Assembly: GCA_944387015.1 (NCBI GenBank)
Contig: CALXDH010000011.1
Coordinates: 1 to 64,000 of the forward strand
Direction of reading: 5' to 3'
DNA length: 64,000 bases
Source: an uncultured Oscillospiraceae bacterium
GTDB lineage: Bacteria; Bacillota; Clostridia; Oscillospirales; Oscillospiraceae
Under the pieces are notes generated by a model. That model was not told where the DNA came from and did no database searches. It saw only the letters and a list, made by a program, of their open reading frames with translations. Below are positions 26,716 through 35,713 of this stretch, piece after piece (position 1 is the stretch's first letter; every line of letters begins with the position of its first letter). A program made the position numbers and the translations under genes.

Positions 26716-27321
26716 TCACCGCCTTTTCCGCCGGTACAGGCGGATGGAGAAGGGCACGGAGAGGACCGTGAGGACCACAGCGGCCAGGGCGGCGGCGGAG
26801 AGGGTGAGGGCGAAATAGGCGTTCCCGTTCAGGTCGGGGGCAATGCCGGCCACGGCACCGGCGCTGCCACACACCAGGAAGATGATGAAAAACATCAGGA
26901 GACGTCCCCGCTCTGTGCCGAAGCGGAACATCAGCGGCAGCGTCAGGTCCAGTACGCACACGCTGACGCACAGCGCCAGCAGCAGGGCGGCAGGGGAAGC
27001 GCTGCCGGCGGCGGGCCATACCAGGGAGAGTGCCGCCTGCAAAACCAGGGAAGCCACGGTGGCCGCCAGGATGAACAGCCACCCGAAGGCGTATTTGCTC
27101 AGCACGATGTCCCGGTCGGAGTAGGGCATCATGGCCGCCAGCTGGTTCCACTTGCTCCGCTCGTCATAGGCCATGGCCGTGTAGGGCAGCATGGCGGAGT
27201 AGATGACGGCAAAGACGGCGTTGAAGGAGCCGGGGATGGCGGAAAAGACCAGGATCACCAGGAGAAAGATCCGGGTCTGCTTCCACATGACATAGAAGTC
27301 CTTTAAGATCAGTGCCTGCAT
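26716..27321 (-). CDS. ABC-2 type transporter permease
   Basis: 201 residues with five or six membrane segments starting LILKDFYVMWKQTRIFLLVILV. The motif AYDERSKWNQLAAMMPYSDRDIV on the loop after the second segment is characteristic of ABC2_membrane_5 proteins that pair with GntR-regulated ATPases. It probably exports a peptide or drug, or senses envelope stress. Start ATG at 27321 with AAAGGAG 10 bp upstream; overlaps the ATPase gene by 13 bp, so they are coupled. Confidence 0.88.
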   Translation of the reverse strand: MQALILKDFYVMWKQTRIFLLVILVFSAIPGSFNAVFAVIYSAMLPYTAMAYDERSKWNQLAAMMPYSDRDIVLSKYAFGWLFILAATVASLVLQAALSLVWPAAGSASPAALLLALCVSVCVLDLTLPLMFRFGTERGRLLMFFIIFLVCGSAGAVAGIAPDLNGNAYFALTLSAAALAAVVLTVLSVPFSIRLYRRKRR

Positions 27322-28172
27322 GAATCCTTCGCTCCTTTCACCAGAAAGAGAATGATGTCCTCCACGGTGGGCCGCTCCAGCTCCAGTGTGGGAGGGACTT
27401 CGCTGCGCCGGACCAGGCACCGTGCCCCGCCCAGTCCGCTGGAGACCCGGCCCACCACCGCCTCACTGCGGAGGCTGTCGGCCTGCTCCGCTGTGCCGGT
27501 AAAGACGGCGTATTCCTCCAGAAGGCGGTCCTTCTCATCGCAGAAAAGGAGCTGCCCCTGGTGCAGAAAGGCGATGTAGTCACAGAGCTTCTCCAGGTCC
27601 GAGAGGATGTGGGAGGAGATGAGGATGGAGTGGTCCTCCTCCCGGGTGAACTCGTTGAACAGCTCCAGCACCTCGTCCCGGACGATGGGGTCCAGGCCGG
27701 CGGTGGCCTCATCCAGCACCAGCAGCTTGGGATCGTGGGCCAGGGCGGTGGCGATGGCCAGCTTCATTTTCATGCCCCGGGAGAAGTCCTTGAACTGTTT
27801 GTCCCGGGGAAGGGAGAAGCGGTCCAGGTAGCCGTCATAGCGGTCCTTGTCCCAGCGGCGGTAGGTCTTGGAAAGGATCTTTCCCACCTGGACGGCGTTG
27901 AGCGTCTCGGGGAAGTAGGCCTCATCCAGCACCACCCCCACGTCCTCCTTGGCGGCGAGGATCTGCGGGGAATCGGTGTCTACCCCCAGCAGGGTGCAGC
28001 GGCCGCTGTCCGGCCGCAGGGCCCCCAGCATCAGGCGGATAGCGGTGGTTTTTCCGGCGCCGTTTTCCCCCACCAGTCCGCAGATGGTGCCGCTGGGAAC
28101 GGCCAGGGACAAGTCCTGGATGGCAAAGCCCGGAAAGGTCTTGCACACATGGGTCAGTTCAATGGCATTCAT
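27309..28172 (-). CDS. ABC transporter ATPase (BcrA/YtrB-like)
   Basis: 287 residues. Walker A GENGAGKTT, signature DFSRGMKMKL in place of LSGGQ as in the BcrA/YtrB group, Walker B LLVLDEATAGLD, switch His in SSHILSD. The C-terminal 70 residues are extra to the fold. Its ATG overlaps the GntR stop as ATGA and its end overlaps the permease start. The operon GntR-ATPase-permease resembles ytrAB of bacilli, which responds to cell-wall antibiotics; that role is inferred. Confidence 0.92.
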   Translation of the reverse strand: MNAIELTHVCKTFPGFAIQDLSLAVPSGTICGLVGENGAGKTTAIRLMLGALRPDSGRCTLLGVDTDSPQILAAKEDVGVVLDEAYFPETLNAVQVGKILSKTYRRWDKDRYDGYLDRFSLPRDKQFKDFSRGMKMKLAIATALAHDPKLLVLDEATAGLDPIVRDEVLELFNEFTREEDHSILISSHILSDLEKLCDYIAFLHQGQLLFCDEKDRLLEEYAVFTGTAEQADSLRSEAVVGRVSSGLGGARCLVRRSEVPPTLELERPTVEDIILFLVKGAKDSCRH

Positions 28173-28552
28173 AAAGAGGGGTCCTCCTTCTGCAGGATGT
28201 GGAGCATTTCCGTCAGCTCCCCGGAGGATACGCCGCACTGGGCCGCCAGCCCCACGGCGGCGCTGAGGTGATCCTCCAGCTCCTTGAGCTTCTGCTCCCG
28301 GATCAGATCCAGATTCTTCTCCGCCACAAAGCACCCCTTGCCGGCCACGGTGTACAAAAAGCCGTCGGCTTCCAGCTCGTCGTAGGCCCGTTTCGTGGTG
28401 ATGACGGAGACCCGGAGATCCTTGGCCAGCGCCCGGATGGAGGGCAGCGCCTCTCCCGGGGCAAGCTTTCCGGAAATGATCTGGGCTTTGATCTGGGTGC
28501 AGATCTGCTCATAGATCGGTTGGTTGTTGGTGTTTCGGATGATGAGTTCCAT
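28169..28552 (-). CDS. GntR-family regulator (YtrA type)
   Basis: 127 residues. Winged HTH over residues 10-75 (QICTQIKAQIISGKLAPGEA, IRALAKDLRVSVITTKRAYD) and only a short ~50-residue helical tail for dimerisation, the hallmark of the YtrA subgroup. Members repress their own ABC-transporter operon. A perfect 18-bp palindrome (28569-28586) sits over the -10 region of its promoter and is the likely operator. GGAGGAACTCC precedes the ATG. Confidence 0.92.
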   Translation of the reverse strand: MELIIRNTNNQPIYEQICTQIKAQIISGKLAPGEALPSIRALAKDLRVSVITTKRAYDELEADGFLYTVAGKGCFVAEKNLDLIREQKLKELEDHLSAAVGLAAQCGVSSGELTEMLHILQKEDPSL

Positions 28553-28568
28553 GGAGTTCCTCCGTTCG

Positions 28569-28586
28569 TACTGTACATGTACAGTA
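28569..28586. promoter_or_regulatory. GntR operator palindrome
   Basis: TACTGTACATGTACAGTA is a perfect 18-bp palindrome, overlapping the -10 element of the GntR operon, 17 bp before its start codon. Confidence 0.65.
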
Positions 28587-28610
28587 TATACACTATGTAC
28601 AGATTGTCAA
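28583..28610 (-). promoter_or_regulatory. Promoter of the GntR-ABC operon
   Basis: Minus strand TTGACA (28605-28610), 16-bp spacer, TATACT (28583-28588). Confidence 0.7.
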
Positions 28611-28709
28611 GGGGTTCCGCGAAATTTTTCTTTGTGGGGTTTGGCACTAGGAAATGGCCGGAAAATGTGGTATACTTCCCAGTTAGATTGAAAACAGGAG
28701 GGTTTTGGC

Positions 28710-29690
28710 TTGGAAACCGTCAGCGGTGTGAGCAACTGGAAACTGGTGATCCGGCGGGAGGAGCGGTCGGTGTGTATCCTCCGGGCCGTGACCTGCGATG
28801 AGCGGGCCATTTTACCGGAGGAGCTGTTCGGCCTGCCGGTGACGGAGCTGGGGGGCCATGCCCTCTCGCCCACCGCCCCCGCCGGAGCGGAGGGGGAGGA
28901 GGTACTGGTTTCCTGCGGCCTCACGGATGAAGGGGCCCAGTGGGACAACCGCCGCCTGACGGACCTGACGCTGCCCGCCGCGCTGCAGAAGGTGGGGGAC
29001 TACGCCCTGCTCAACTGCAGCGGCCTCAAGACCCTCCGCCTCCACGACGGCGTGACCTTCTGGGGCGGCGGCGCGCTGATGAACTGCCGCAGCCTGGACA
29101 CCTTCTTCCTCACCCGGGTGGGGGAGCAGCAGGAGTCGCTTTCGTTCTTTGCCGACGAGCTGAGCCGGGAGCTGGACGTGACGATCTACGAGACGGATGG
29201 CCAAACAGTGCATCTGATCTTCCCGGAATTCGTGGAGGCCTATGAGGAGAACTGTCCCGCCCACCACTTTGATTACAACATCTACGGCGCCGGGTATCCC
29301 TATCACCACTGCTTCCGCCAGAAGAAGCTGAGCCTGCGGGAGTACGACACGCTCTGGAAGGGCTTTTTGGGAATGGAGCACGACGAGGAGAGCGGCGTGC
29401 GCCTGGCGTGGTGGCGCCTCCGCTGTCCGGCGGAGCTGACGGAGCGGGCCGCCCGGCGGTACTGGGACCACCTGGAGCATCATGCCGACACACTGCTGCG
29501 GTGGCTGGTATCCCGGCGGGACGCGGCGGGCATCGTCTTTTTCCTGGGGCAGGTGACCCCGGAGGAGGGGGCGCTGGCCCAGGCCTGCGAGGCCGCCCGG
29601 GAGGAGCGTGCGTCGGAGTGTCTCGCGGTGCTTCTGGAGCAGCGCCACCGGAAGGGATCCGCCGGGGCGGAGAAGCGGTTTGACCTTTGA
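28710..29690 (+). CDS. Leucine-rich-repeat-like protein of the DUF2201/MoxR operon
   Basis: 326 residues, no signal peptide or membrane segment. Residues ~75-130 contain BspA-type (LRR_5) repeats: LTDLTLPAALQKVGDYALLNCSG, seen in pieces, then LKTLRLHDGVTFWGGGALMNC and RSLDTFFLTRV. The remaining two thirds are not recognised; they contain clustered Tyr/His residues (AHHFDYNIYGAGYPYHHC) and a helical C-terminus with several Glu/Arg pairs. The start is TTG with AGGAGGG 9 bp upstream. It heads an operon with a DUF2201 VWA protein and a MoxR ATPase and probably acts in the cytoplasm as an adaptor or client of that pair (inference). Confidence 0.7.
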   Translation: METVSGVSNWKLVIRREERSVCILRAVTCDERAILPEELFGLPVTELGGHALSPTAPAGAEGEEVLVSCGLTDEGAQWDNRRLTDLTLPAALQKVGDYALLNCSGLKTLRLHDGVTFWGGGALMNCRSLDTFFLTRVGEQQESLSFFADELSRELDVTIYETDGQTVHLIFPEFVEAYEENCPAHHFDYNIYGAGYPYHHCFRQKKLSLREYDTLWKGFLGMEHDEESGVRLAWWRLRCPAELTERAARRYWDHLEHHADTLLRWLVSRRDAAGIVFFLGQVTPEEGALAQACEAAREERASECLAVLLEQRHRKGSAGAEKRFDL

Positions 29691-29713
29691 GTACGGCGAA
29701 AGGAGGAGCGGCC

Positions 29714-31096
29714 ATGGAAAACCGGAGCGAACAGACACCAGGCAAGGGCTTTGCGGACATCGGGCGGGAGATCTTGTTTGCCGCCCGGAATGAGCTGTAT
29801 CTGAACCTGCCGTATCTGGATGTGGCGCTGTGCGCCCTGGCATTCCAGCCCGGCGGGGAGGTGACGCTGTCCCTGGCCACCGACGGGGAGACGCTCTACT
29901 ACGACGGGTCCTGGCTCTCGGACCGGTATCTCCGCTCCCGGGTGCTGACCAACCGGGCCTACCTCCATGTGATCCTCCACTGTATGCTGCGGCATCTGGG
30001 GAAGAAGCAGGGCAAGGCCCCGGAACTGTGGGACCTGGCCTGCGACGCGGCGGTGGAGAGCATCCTGGATGAGCTGAACTACGCCTGTTTGAACGAGGGT
30101 ACCGTTCCCATGAAGCAGAAGTTTTGGGGGGAGTGCCGCCGGGAGATGAAGGTGCTGACGGCGGAGGGCATTTACCGGCACCTGCTGCGGCGGAACCTGC
30201 CCCCTTATGAGCTGGCCCAGCTCCAGCGGGTCTTTCTGGTGGACGACCACGGACTGTGGGCACCGGAGGATCAGCAGGACCAGGAGCAGCAAAGGCGCCA
30301 GGACCAGAAGTGGCAGGACCTCTCGGAAAAGACCCAGACGGGCCTGGAGACAGTGATGAGCCAGCAGGGTGCCGGCGGGGAAACCGTGCTGGAGCAGGTG
30401 CGGGTGGCCAACCGGGAGGACGTGGACTACCGGGCGTTCCTCCGGCGCTTCGCGGTGCCCCGGGAGGTGATGGCCGTGGACGGCGACGCCTTCGACTACA
30501 TCTTCTATACCTACGGCCTGCAGCTCTACGGCAACATGCCCCTGGTGGAGCCGCCGGAGACCAAGGAGGAAAAGCGGATCGAGGACTTCGTCATCGCGGT
30601 GGATACCTCCATGTCCACCTCCGGAGCCCTGGTGCGGGAGTTTTTGGCCTGTACATATGCCATTTTGCGCTCCACGGAGACCTTCACCCGGAAGGTGAAC
30701 ATCCGCATTCTGCAGTGCGACGACCAGGTCCGCGCGGATACCGTGATCCACGACCTGGAAGAGCTCAAGACGTATATGGAGAACTTCCAGCTTGCCGGCG
30801 GCAGTGCCACGGACTTCCGGCCGGTGTTCGCCTATGTGGCCCAGCTCCAGGCACAGGGGGAGTTTACGAACCTGCGGGGCCTGGTGTACTTCACCGACGG
30901 CATGGGAATTTACCCCAAAAAGCGGCCACCCTACGACACGGCGTTCGTGCTGCTGGAGGAGCCGCCCCTGAGCGTACAGATGCCGCCCTGGGCCATCCGG
31001 CTGGTGCTGACGGAACCGGCCCTGGAAAAGGCCCGGCAGGAGACGCAGGCGGCGTGGACGGATGACATCGACTGGGACGAGCTGCCCCAGCTGTAA
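29714..31096 (+). CDS. DUF2201 protein: putative metallopeptidase-like domain plus VWA-like domain
   Basis: 460 residues. The N-terminal DUF2201_N region contains LHVILHCMLRHL (His85, His89, His93) followed by ELWDLACDAAVE, the family pattern H-x3-H-x3-H with Asp. The usual Glu after the first His of an HExxH site is not present, so peptidase activity is doubtful. After a Gln-rich linker (about 190-210, QQDQEQQRRQDQ) comes a VWA-like domain with MIDAS VDTSMSTSG. The ATG at 29714 has AAAGGAGG 6-8 bp upstream. DUF2201 proteins are nearly always encoded beside a MoxR ATPase, as here. Confidence 0.85.
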   Translation: MENRSEQTPGKGFADIGREILFAARNELYLNLPYLDVALCALAFQPGGEVTLSLATDGETLYYDGSWLSDRYLRSRVLTNRAYLHVILHCMLRHLGKKQGKAPELWDLACDAAVESILDELNYACLNEGTVPMKQKFWGECRREMKVLTAEGIYRHLLRRNLPPYELAQLQRVFLVDDHGLWAPEDQQDQEQQRRQDQKWQDLSEKTQTGLETVMSQQGAGGETVLEQVRVANREDVDYRAFLRRFAVPREVMAVDGDAFDYIFYTYGLQLYGNMPLVEPPETKEEKRIEDFVIAVDTSMSTSGALVREFLACTYAILRSTETFTRKVNIRILQCDDQVRADTVIHDLEELKTYMENFQLAGGSATDFRPVFAYVAQLQAQGEFTNLRGLVYFTDGMGIYPKKRPPYDTAFVLLEEPPLSVQMPPWAIRLVLTEPALEKARQETQAAWTDDIDWDELPQL

Positions 31097-31109
31097 GGAG
31101 AGAATCGGC

Positions 31110-32645
31110 ATGAATATCAAACAGGCAAAGCAGGAGATCACCAATACCCTCAAGGCGTATCTGACCCGGGACGAGTGGGGAAACTACCTCATCCCCACGG
31201 TGCGCCAGCGCCCCATTCTGCTCATGGGCCCTCCGGGCATCGGCAAGACCCAGATCATGGAGCAGATCGCGGCGGAGACGGGGGTGGGTCTTGTGGCCTA
31301 CACCATCACCCACCATACGCGGCAAAGCGCCATCGGCCTGCCCTTCATTGAAAAGCGGACCTACGGCGGGGAGACCTTCTCCGTGACGGAGTACACCATG
31401 AGCGAGATCCTGGCCTCGGTGTACCAGCTGATGGAGCGGACGGGTCTCAAAGAGGGCATTTTGTTCCTGGACGAGATCAACTGCGTCAGCGAGACCCTGG
31501 CCCCCATGATGCTGCAGTTCCTCCAGTGCAAGACCTTCGGCAATCAGAAGCTGCCGGAGGGCTGGACCATCGTGGCGGCGGGCAACCCGCCGGAGTACAA
31601 CAAGTCCGTCCGGGACTTCGACGTGGTGACGCTGGACCGGGTGAAGCGGATCGACGTCGAAGAGGACTTCGCGGTGTGGAAGGAATACGCCCAGCGCAAG
31701 GGCATCCACGGGGCGGTGGTGTCCTACCTGGACATCAAGAAGGAGAACTTCTACCGGATCGAGACCACGGTGGACGGGCTCCAGTTCGCCACGGCCCGTG
31801 GCTGGGAGGATTTGAGCGAGCTCATCTGCGCCTATGAAAAGCTGGGGCTGCGGGTGGACCGGCAGGTGGTGGGCCAGTACATCCAGCTGCCCCGCATCGC
31901 CAAGGACTTTGCCAACTATCTGGAACTCTATTATAAATACCAGCGCACCTACCATGTGGACGAGGTGCTGCGGGGCGAGTGGAAGCCGGTGACGGTGTCG
32001 GAGCTGCGGGCGGCGCCCTTTGACGAGAAACTCTCGGTGATGGGGCTGCTGTTCAGCCGGATGTCGGAGTCCGCCCGGTTGGTGCGCAAGCAGGACGCCC
32101 TGGCCACGGCCCTCCACGCCGACCTGACGGAGTTCAAGGAGCGCCTGGCCGCCGAGCCGGCCCAGGAGGTGCTGGAGGACCTGGTGCGCCGCCGCCAGGC
32201 GGAGATGAAGCGGGCCCGGGAGGCCGGTCAGCTGGACAAGGAGCGCCGGGAGCTGGACCAGCGGGAAGTCCAGGCTCTGGAGACCTACCGGATGGACCTC
32301 AGCAAAGAGGACATCACCGACGGCGATGCTGCCATGGAGGCGGTGCGGGGCTGGTTTGCCGGAGAGGTGGAGCAGCGGCGCAAGCTGGGGGCGGAGACGT
32401 CCACGCAGTTCGACAACGCCTTCCGCTTCCTGGAGCAGGCCTTCGGTCAGGGCCAGGAGCTGGTGATCTTCGTCACGGAGGTCACCGCCGGGTACGACGC
32501 CAGCTGGTTTGTGGAGAACTTTGGCTGTGACGCCTACTTCCGCCACAACCGGGAGCTGTTGTTTGATGATACCCGCCATCGGATCCGGGAGGAAATTGAG
32601 GCGGCCAGAGCCGCCGGGAGCAAGGAGGAGACCAAGGATGAGTGA
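31110..32645 (+). CDS. MoxR-like AAA+ ATPase with long helical C-terminus
   Basis: 511 residues, larger than standard MoxR (~300). Walker A GPPGIGKT at 40-47, Walker B ILFLDEIN at 117-124, sensor 1 in VAAGNPPEYN. After the AAA+ core, residues ~310-430 are strongly charged and heptad-like (RRRQAEMKRAREAGQ...), a likely coiled coil, and the end is another helical domain. It partners the DUF2201 protein encoded 13 bp upstream. ATG at 31110 with AAGGAG upstream. Its last 8 bases overlap the start of the NifU-like gene. Confidence 0.88.
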   Translation: MNIKQAKQEITNTLKAYLTRDEWGNYLIPTVRQRPILLMGPPGIGKTQIMEQIAAETGVGLVAYTITHHTRQSAIGLPFIEKRTYGGETFSVTEYTMSEILASVYQLMERTGLKEGILFLDEINCVSETLAPMMLQFLQCKTFGNQKLPEGWTIVAAGNPPEYNKSVRDFDVVTLDRVKRIDVEEDFAVWKEYAQRKGIHGAVVSYLDIKKENFYRIETTVDGLQFATARGWEDLSELICAYEKLGLRVDRQVVGQYIQLPRIAKDFANYLELYYKYQRTYHVDEVLRGEWKPVTVSELRAAPFDEKLSVMGLLFSRMSESARLVRKQDALATALHADLTEFKERLAAEPAQEVLEDLVRRRQAEMKRAREAGQLDKERRELDQREVQALETYRMDLSKEDITDGDAAMEAVRGWFAGEVEQRRKLGAETSTQFDNAFRFLEQAFGQGQELVIFVTEVTAGYDASWFVENFGCDAYFRHNRELLFDDTRHRIREEIEAARAAGSKEETKDE

Positions 32646-32931
32646 AGAACTGAAACGGGTGGAAGCGGTGCTGGACGAGAAGGTCCGCCCCTCTCTGCGC
32701 AGCCACGGCGGCGCCATTGAGGTAGACCGGCTGGAAAACCGGGTGCTGTATGTGAAGCTGCTGGGCCAGTGCGCCGGCTGCCCCTCGGCGGACCTGACCA
32801 CGGAGACGCTGGTGGAGGCGGAGCTGGTGAAGGAACTGCCGGATCTGGTGGAGAAGGTCTGTGTGGTGCAGAGCGTCAGCGACGAGCTGTGGGAGCAGGC
32901 CAAAAAGCTCCTGCGGGACCACCATCTGTAA
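32638..32931 (+). CDS. NifU C-terminal-like Fe-S scaffold protein
   Basis: 97 residues, a stand-alone NifU_C domain. The cluster ligands are Cys45 and Cys48 in GQCAGCPSADL, preceded by the typical SHGGAIEVDRLE. Such proteins carry a bridging 4Fe-4S cluster to client proteins. Start ATG overlaps the MoxR stop by 8 bp, so it is coexpressed with the LRR-DUF2201-MoxR genes. This could mean that the chaperone pair acts on a metalloprotein, or simply that it shares the promoter. Confidence 0.9.
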   Translation: MSEELKRVEAVLDEKVRPSLRSHGGAIEVDRLENRVLYVKLLGQCAGCPSADLTTETLVEAELVKELPDLVEKVCVVQSVSDELWEQAKKLLRDHHL

Positions 32932-32960
32932 AGAAAGCGGACGTTCCGCTGCAAAGTGTG

Positions 32961-32999
32961 AAAAAAGCCCCGTGCGCTTATACCGCGCACGGGGCTTTT
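32961..32999. terminator. Bidirectional terminator
   Basis: AAAAGCCCCGTGCGC, loop, GCGCACGGGGCTTTT between convergent genes. Confidence 0.9.
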
Positions 33000-33000
33000 G

Positions 33001-34437
33001 TTACCAGCTGTGGTGGCTCCAGGATTCCGAGGGGGTCATGGCGAAGTAGTCGTAGTTGATGCTGTTGCCGCTGTCTCCCCAGGTGGTGTCGATGTGGTAC
33101 TGGGTGCCGTCCAGGGTGGCCAGCGTCCAGATGTGGGAGTCGTTGGAGACGGTGCTGCACTCGATGCCCTCCAGCTTGAGCAGCAGGTTGTACGCGCCGG
33201 TGTAGCCGTCGCACACCGCCTTGCCGGAGTGGAAGAGGCTGTACGGGATGTGGCTGATGGAGGTCTCTCCTGCACTGTAATCGTAGACACAGTTCTCGCA
33301 GATCCAGGTGAAGTATACCCGGGCCATCTCGTATTCCGTCATGTCGGAGCGGAGGGCGCCGCTGCGCCAGAGCTGGTCGTGGACGGCAATGGCGGAAGCC
33401 ATGGTTTCGTCCCGGTAGGTCTGGATGGCGTCTCCGGCACTGGCGGCGGAGAACGTCAGCGTCACATCGCCCGAGATGGAGTAGGTGCAGGTGACGGTGT
33501 TGTAGCACTGCTCGCAGTAGGTCTTGACGATGCGCAGCGCCTGCTGCATCACCTGCCGGGCAAAGGTGCTGGTAACGCCGGTGCCGTACCGGAGCTTGAG
33601 GGTGTTGGAATCTGTGGAGAGCATGTAGCGGATGGACTGGTCCATCTCCTCGTCCGTGGAGGGAGCGGAGATGTAGGTCCCGGCAGGGACCAGAGAGGCA
33701 AGGGTCGTGCCGGCGGCGGAGTAGGCGTCGGCGACGTCCCAGTCGGGGGTCAGGCGCAGCGAGGCGTCCACCATCCGGGTGAGCATAGCGGCGCAGGCAC
33801 CCCGGGTGATGGCCTGGCCGGGCAGATAGGAGCCGGTGGCATCACTGCCGATGGAAACGCCGGTGCGGTAGAGGGTCAGAATGTCCCGGTAATAGGGGGT
33901 GTACTCCGTGACATCGGTGATGAACTTCCGGGAGGCATAGGCCTGGGTCACCAGGGCGTCGTTGACAGGGGGCAGAGCCGTCTCCGGCAGGGTATTTGCC
34001 AGCACGTGGGCCACCTGGGCCCGGGTGGCGGCGGAGAAGTAGGTGCCATCCAGCTCACTGCCGAGAACTCCCTCGGCCTGCAGATAGCGCAGATAGGGCA
34101 CGTAGGCGGCCTGTCCCTCCGCGGCGTAGCCGGAGGGGCCGGCCTCTGCGCTGCCGGTGCGGTAGAGACTGCGGATGCGTCCGGCGAAAATGATGATCTG
34201 CCCCACCGTCATGGAGTCCTGAAGACCGAAGGTTCCGTCGGCCTTGCCCACAGACAGTCCATACTCATACAGGGCCACCACGTTGTCATAAAATACCGAG
34301 CGCTCGCTCAGATCGGAAAATTCTCCGGAATAGGTTTTGCTGCGGGTGAAGTTGCTGGTGGAGTCCGTGGCGGCCAGGGCGGGGACGGTCAGCAGCAAAC
34401 TCACGGCCAGCAGCATGGCGGCGATCCGCTTTTTCAT
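33001..34437 (-). CDS. SLH-domain protein with C-terminal transglutaminase-like domain
   Basis: 478 residues. Signal peptide at 1-22 (MKKRIAAMLLAVSLLLTVPA). Residues ~35-270 hold S-layer-homology-like repeats (YGLSVGKADGTFGLQDSMTV; YLQAEGVLGSELDGTYFSAA; GSDATGSYLPGQAITRGA), which bind cell-wall polymers. The C-terminal ~150 residues are a transglutaminase core with the triad Cys in KAVCDGY, His in DSHIW and Asp in HIDTTWGD. It is secreted and wall-attached, and probably acts as a peptidase or amidotransferase on cell-surface proteins. Its stop lies directly at the terminator shared with the NifU-like gene. Confidence 0.88.
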   Translation of the reverse strand: MKKRIAAMLLAVSLLLTVPALAATDSTSNFTRSKTYSGEFSDLSERSVFYDNVVALYEYGLSVGKADGTFGLQDSMTVGQIIIFAGRIRSLYRTGSAEAGPSGYAAEGQAAYVPYLRYLQAEGVLGSELDGTYFSAATRAQVAHVLANTLPETALPPVNDALVTQAYASRKFITDVTEYTPYYRDILTLYRTGVSIGSDATGSYLPGQAITRGACAAMLTRMVDASLRLTPDWDVADAYSAAGTTLASLVPAGTYISAPSTDEEMDQSIRYMLSTDSNTLKLRYGTGVTSTFARQVMQQALRIVKTYCEQCYNTVTCTYSISGDVTLTFSAASAGDAIQTYRDETMASAIAVHDQLWRSGALRSDMTEYEMARVYFTWICENCVYDYSAGETSISHIPYSLFHSGKAVCDGYTGAYNLLLKLEGIECSTVSNDSHIWTLATLDGTQYHIDTTWGDSGNSINYDYFAMTPSESWSHHSW

Positions 34438-34511
34438 GTGGCACCTCCTTGGTAAGCGTGAAATGGTTCTATGTAGTTTGCGGAAACCTTAAAAAACGAA
34501 GAACCGGACCG

Positions 34512-35525
34512 TCAGGAGGGGATCTGCAGATCCTCCATGACCCGGTCCTCCACGTAGGGGTTGAGATGTTCGTTCACCAGCGTCAGTGTCTCCTCGGCAT
34601 CCAGGTGGATAAAACCGTCGCTGCTGTGCCATTCGCCGGGCAGAGTGGAAAATTCCACAGCACCGCTGCCCATCTTGATGGCCTCGGTGCCGAACCAGGC
34701 CATGTCGCTCAGGGACATGGTGGTGTCCACGTACTGCTGGAAGATCTTGACGAAATCTCCCACCTTGCCCAGGTTGGACACGGTGAGCATCTGGGAGGCC
34801 ACGGTTTTCAAAAAGGCCTGCTGGGTCTGCATGCGGCCGATGTCCTCGGTGCCGTAGCCGCTGCCGTCATTGTTGTGGCGGAAGCGGACCACCTCCATGG
34901 CCTCCTGGCCGTTCAGGTGCTGCATCCCCTTGGAGAAGTGGATGTGGAGATCCTGATAGGGGTCATCGTAATCCATATCGACGGGGACCTCGAAATCCAC
35001 GCCGCCGATGGCGTCCACCAGAGCCTCAAATCCCTTGAGATCCACGGAGACGGTGAAATCCACCGGGATGCCCAGCTGCTCGGAAACGGTGTCTGCCAGC
35101 AGCTCGGAGCCGCCGGAGTTGTAGGCGAAGTTGATCTTGTGCTTTTTGCCGTTGATGATGGCCTTGGTGTCCCGGGGGATGCTGGCGCCGTAAATGGCGC
35201 CGTTCTGACCGTCAAAGCCGATGAGGATGTTGGTGTCGCTGCCGCCGTTGCCGTCGTCCTCGCCGGAGAGGAGAATGGTATAGAAATAGGGCTTGCGTTC
35301 TTTGTGGGCCGCCAGGGCGGCGGACTGTGCGTCTTCCAGCTTGGTGTCGGACAGCGTCTCCTCCTCCGCGGCGTCTGCCTCCGCCAGTTTTGGGGCCTGG
35401 AACAGACAGTGGACGCCGGCATAGAGGGCGGCGGCCACAACGACCACCAGCAGCAAGGTCCGAGGCCAGCTGCGCCGGCGGCGCCGCCGCTGGCGGCGGG
35501 GGGAGGGTGCTTCTCGTTTACCCAT
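34512..35525 (-). CDS. LytR-CpsA-Psr (LCP) family wall-polymer ligase
   Basis: 337 residues. A basic N-terminus (RRQRRRRRRSWPR) and one membrane segment (about 23-40) put the domain outside the cell. The LCP core has SLPRD-like ASIPRDTKAIINGKKHKIN, IGGVDFEVPVDM and the Arg-rich VRFRHNNDGSGYGTEDIGRMQTQQ, seen in parts. LCP proteins transfer teichoic acid or other glycopolymers from lipid carriers to peptidoglycan. Start ATG with AAAGGAG 9 bp upstream; promoter at 35601-35629. Single-gene unit facing the SLH gene in the same direction. Confidence 0.93.
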   Translation of the reverse strand: MGKREAPSPRRQRRRRRRSWPRTLLLVVVVAAALYAGVHCLFQAPKLAEADAAEEETLSDTKLEDAQSAALAAHKERKPYFYTILLSGEDDGNGGSDTNILIGFDGQNGAIYGASIPRDTKAIINGKKHKINFAYNSGGSELLADTVSEQLGIPVDFTVSVDLKGFEALVDAIGGVDFEVPVDMDYDDPYQDLHIHFSKGMQHLNGQEAMEVVRFRHNNDGSGYGTEDIGRMQTQQAFLKTVASQMLTVSNLGKVGDFVKIFQQYVDTTMSLSDMAWFGTEAIKMGSGAVEFSTLPGEWHSSDGFIHLDAEETLTLVNEHLNPYVEDRVMEDLQIPS

Positions 35526-35600
35526 GGGTCAAATGCTCCTTTGTGCGCGCGGCGGATGGCCGCGGAAATGATCTGCGAAGATTTACATAATATTGAACCC

Positions 35601-35629
35601 ATTATATAGGGACGCTGTGGAAAACTCAA
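35601..35629 (-). promoter_or_regulatory. Promoter of the LCP gene
   Basis: Minus strand TTGAGT (35624-35629), 17-bp spacer, TATAAT (35601-35606). Confidence 0.7.
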
Positions 35630-35713
35630 GAGAAACTTCACCGGGTTGTCCGGCTTTTGTACCGCCGGCAGGCCAAAAGGGCGGTCCGGGATCTACCGGG
35701 CCGCCCGGCGGGA

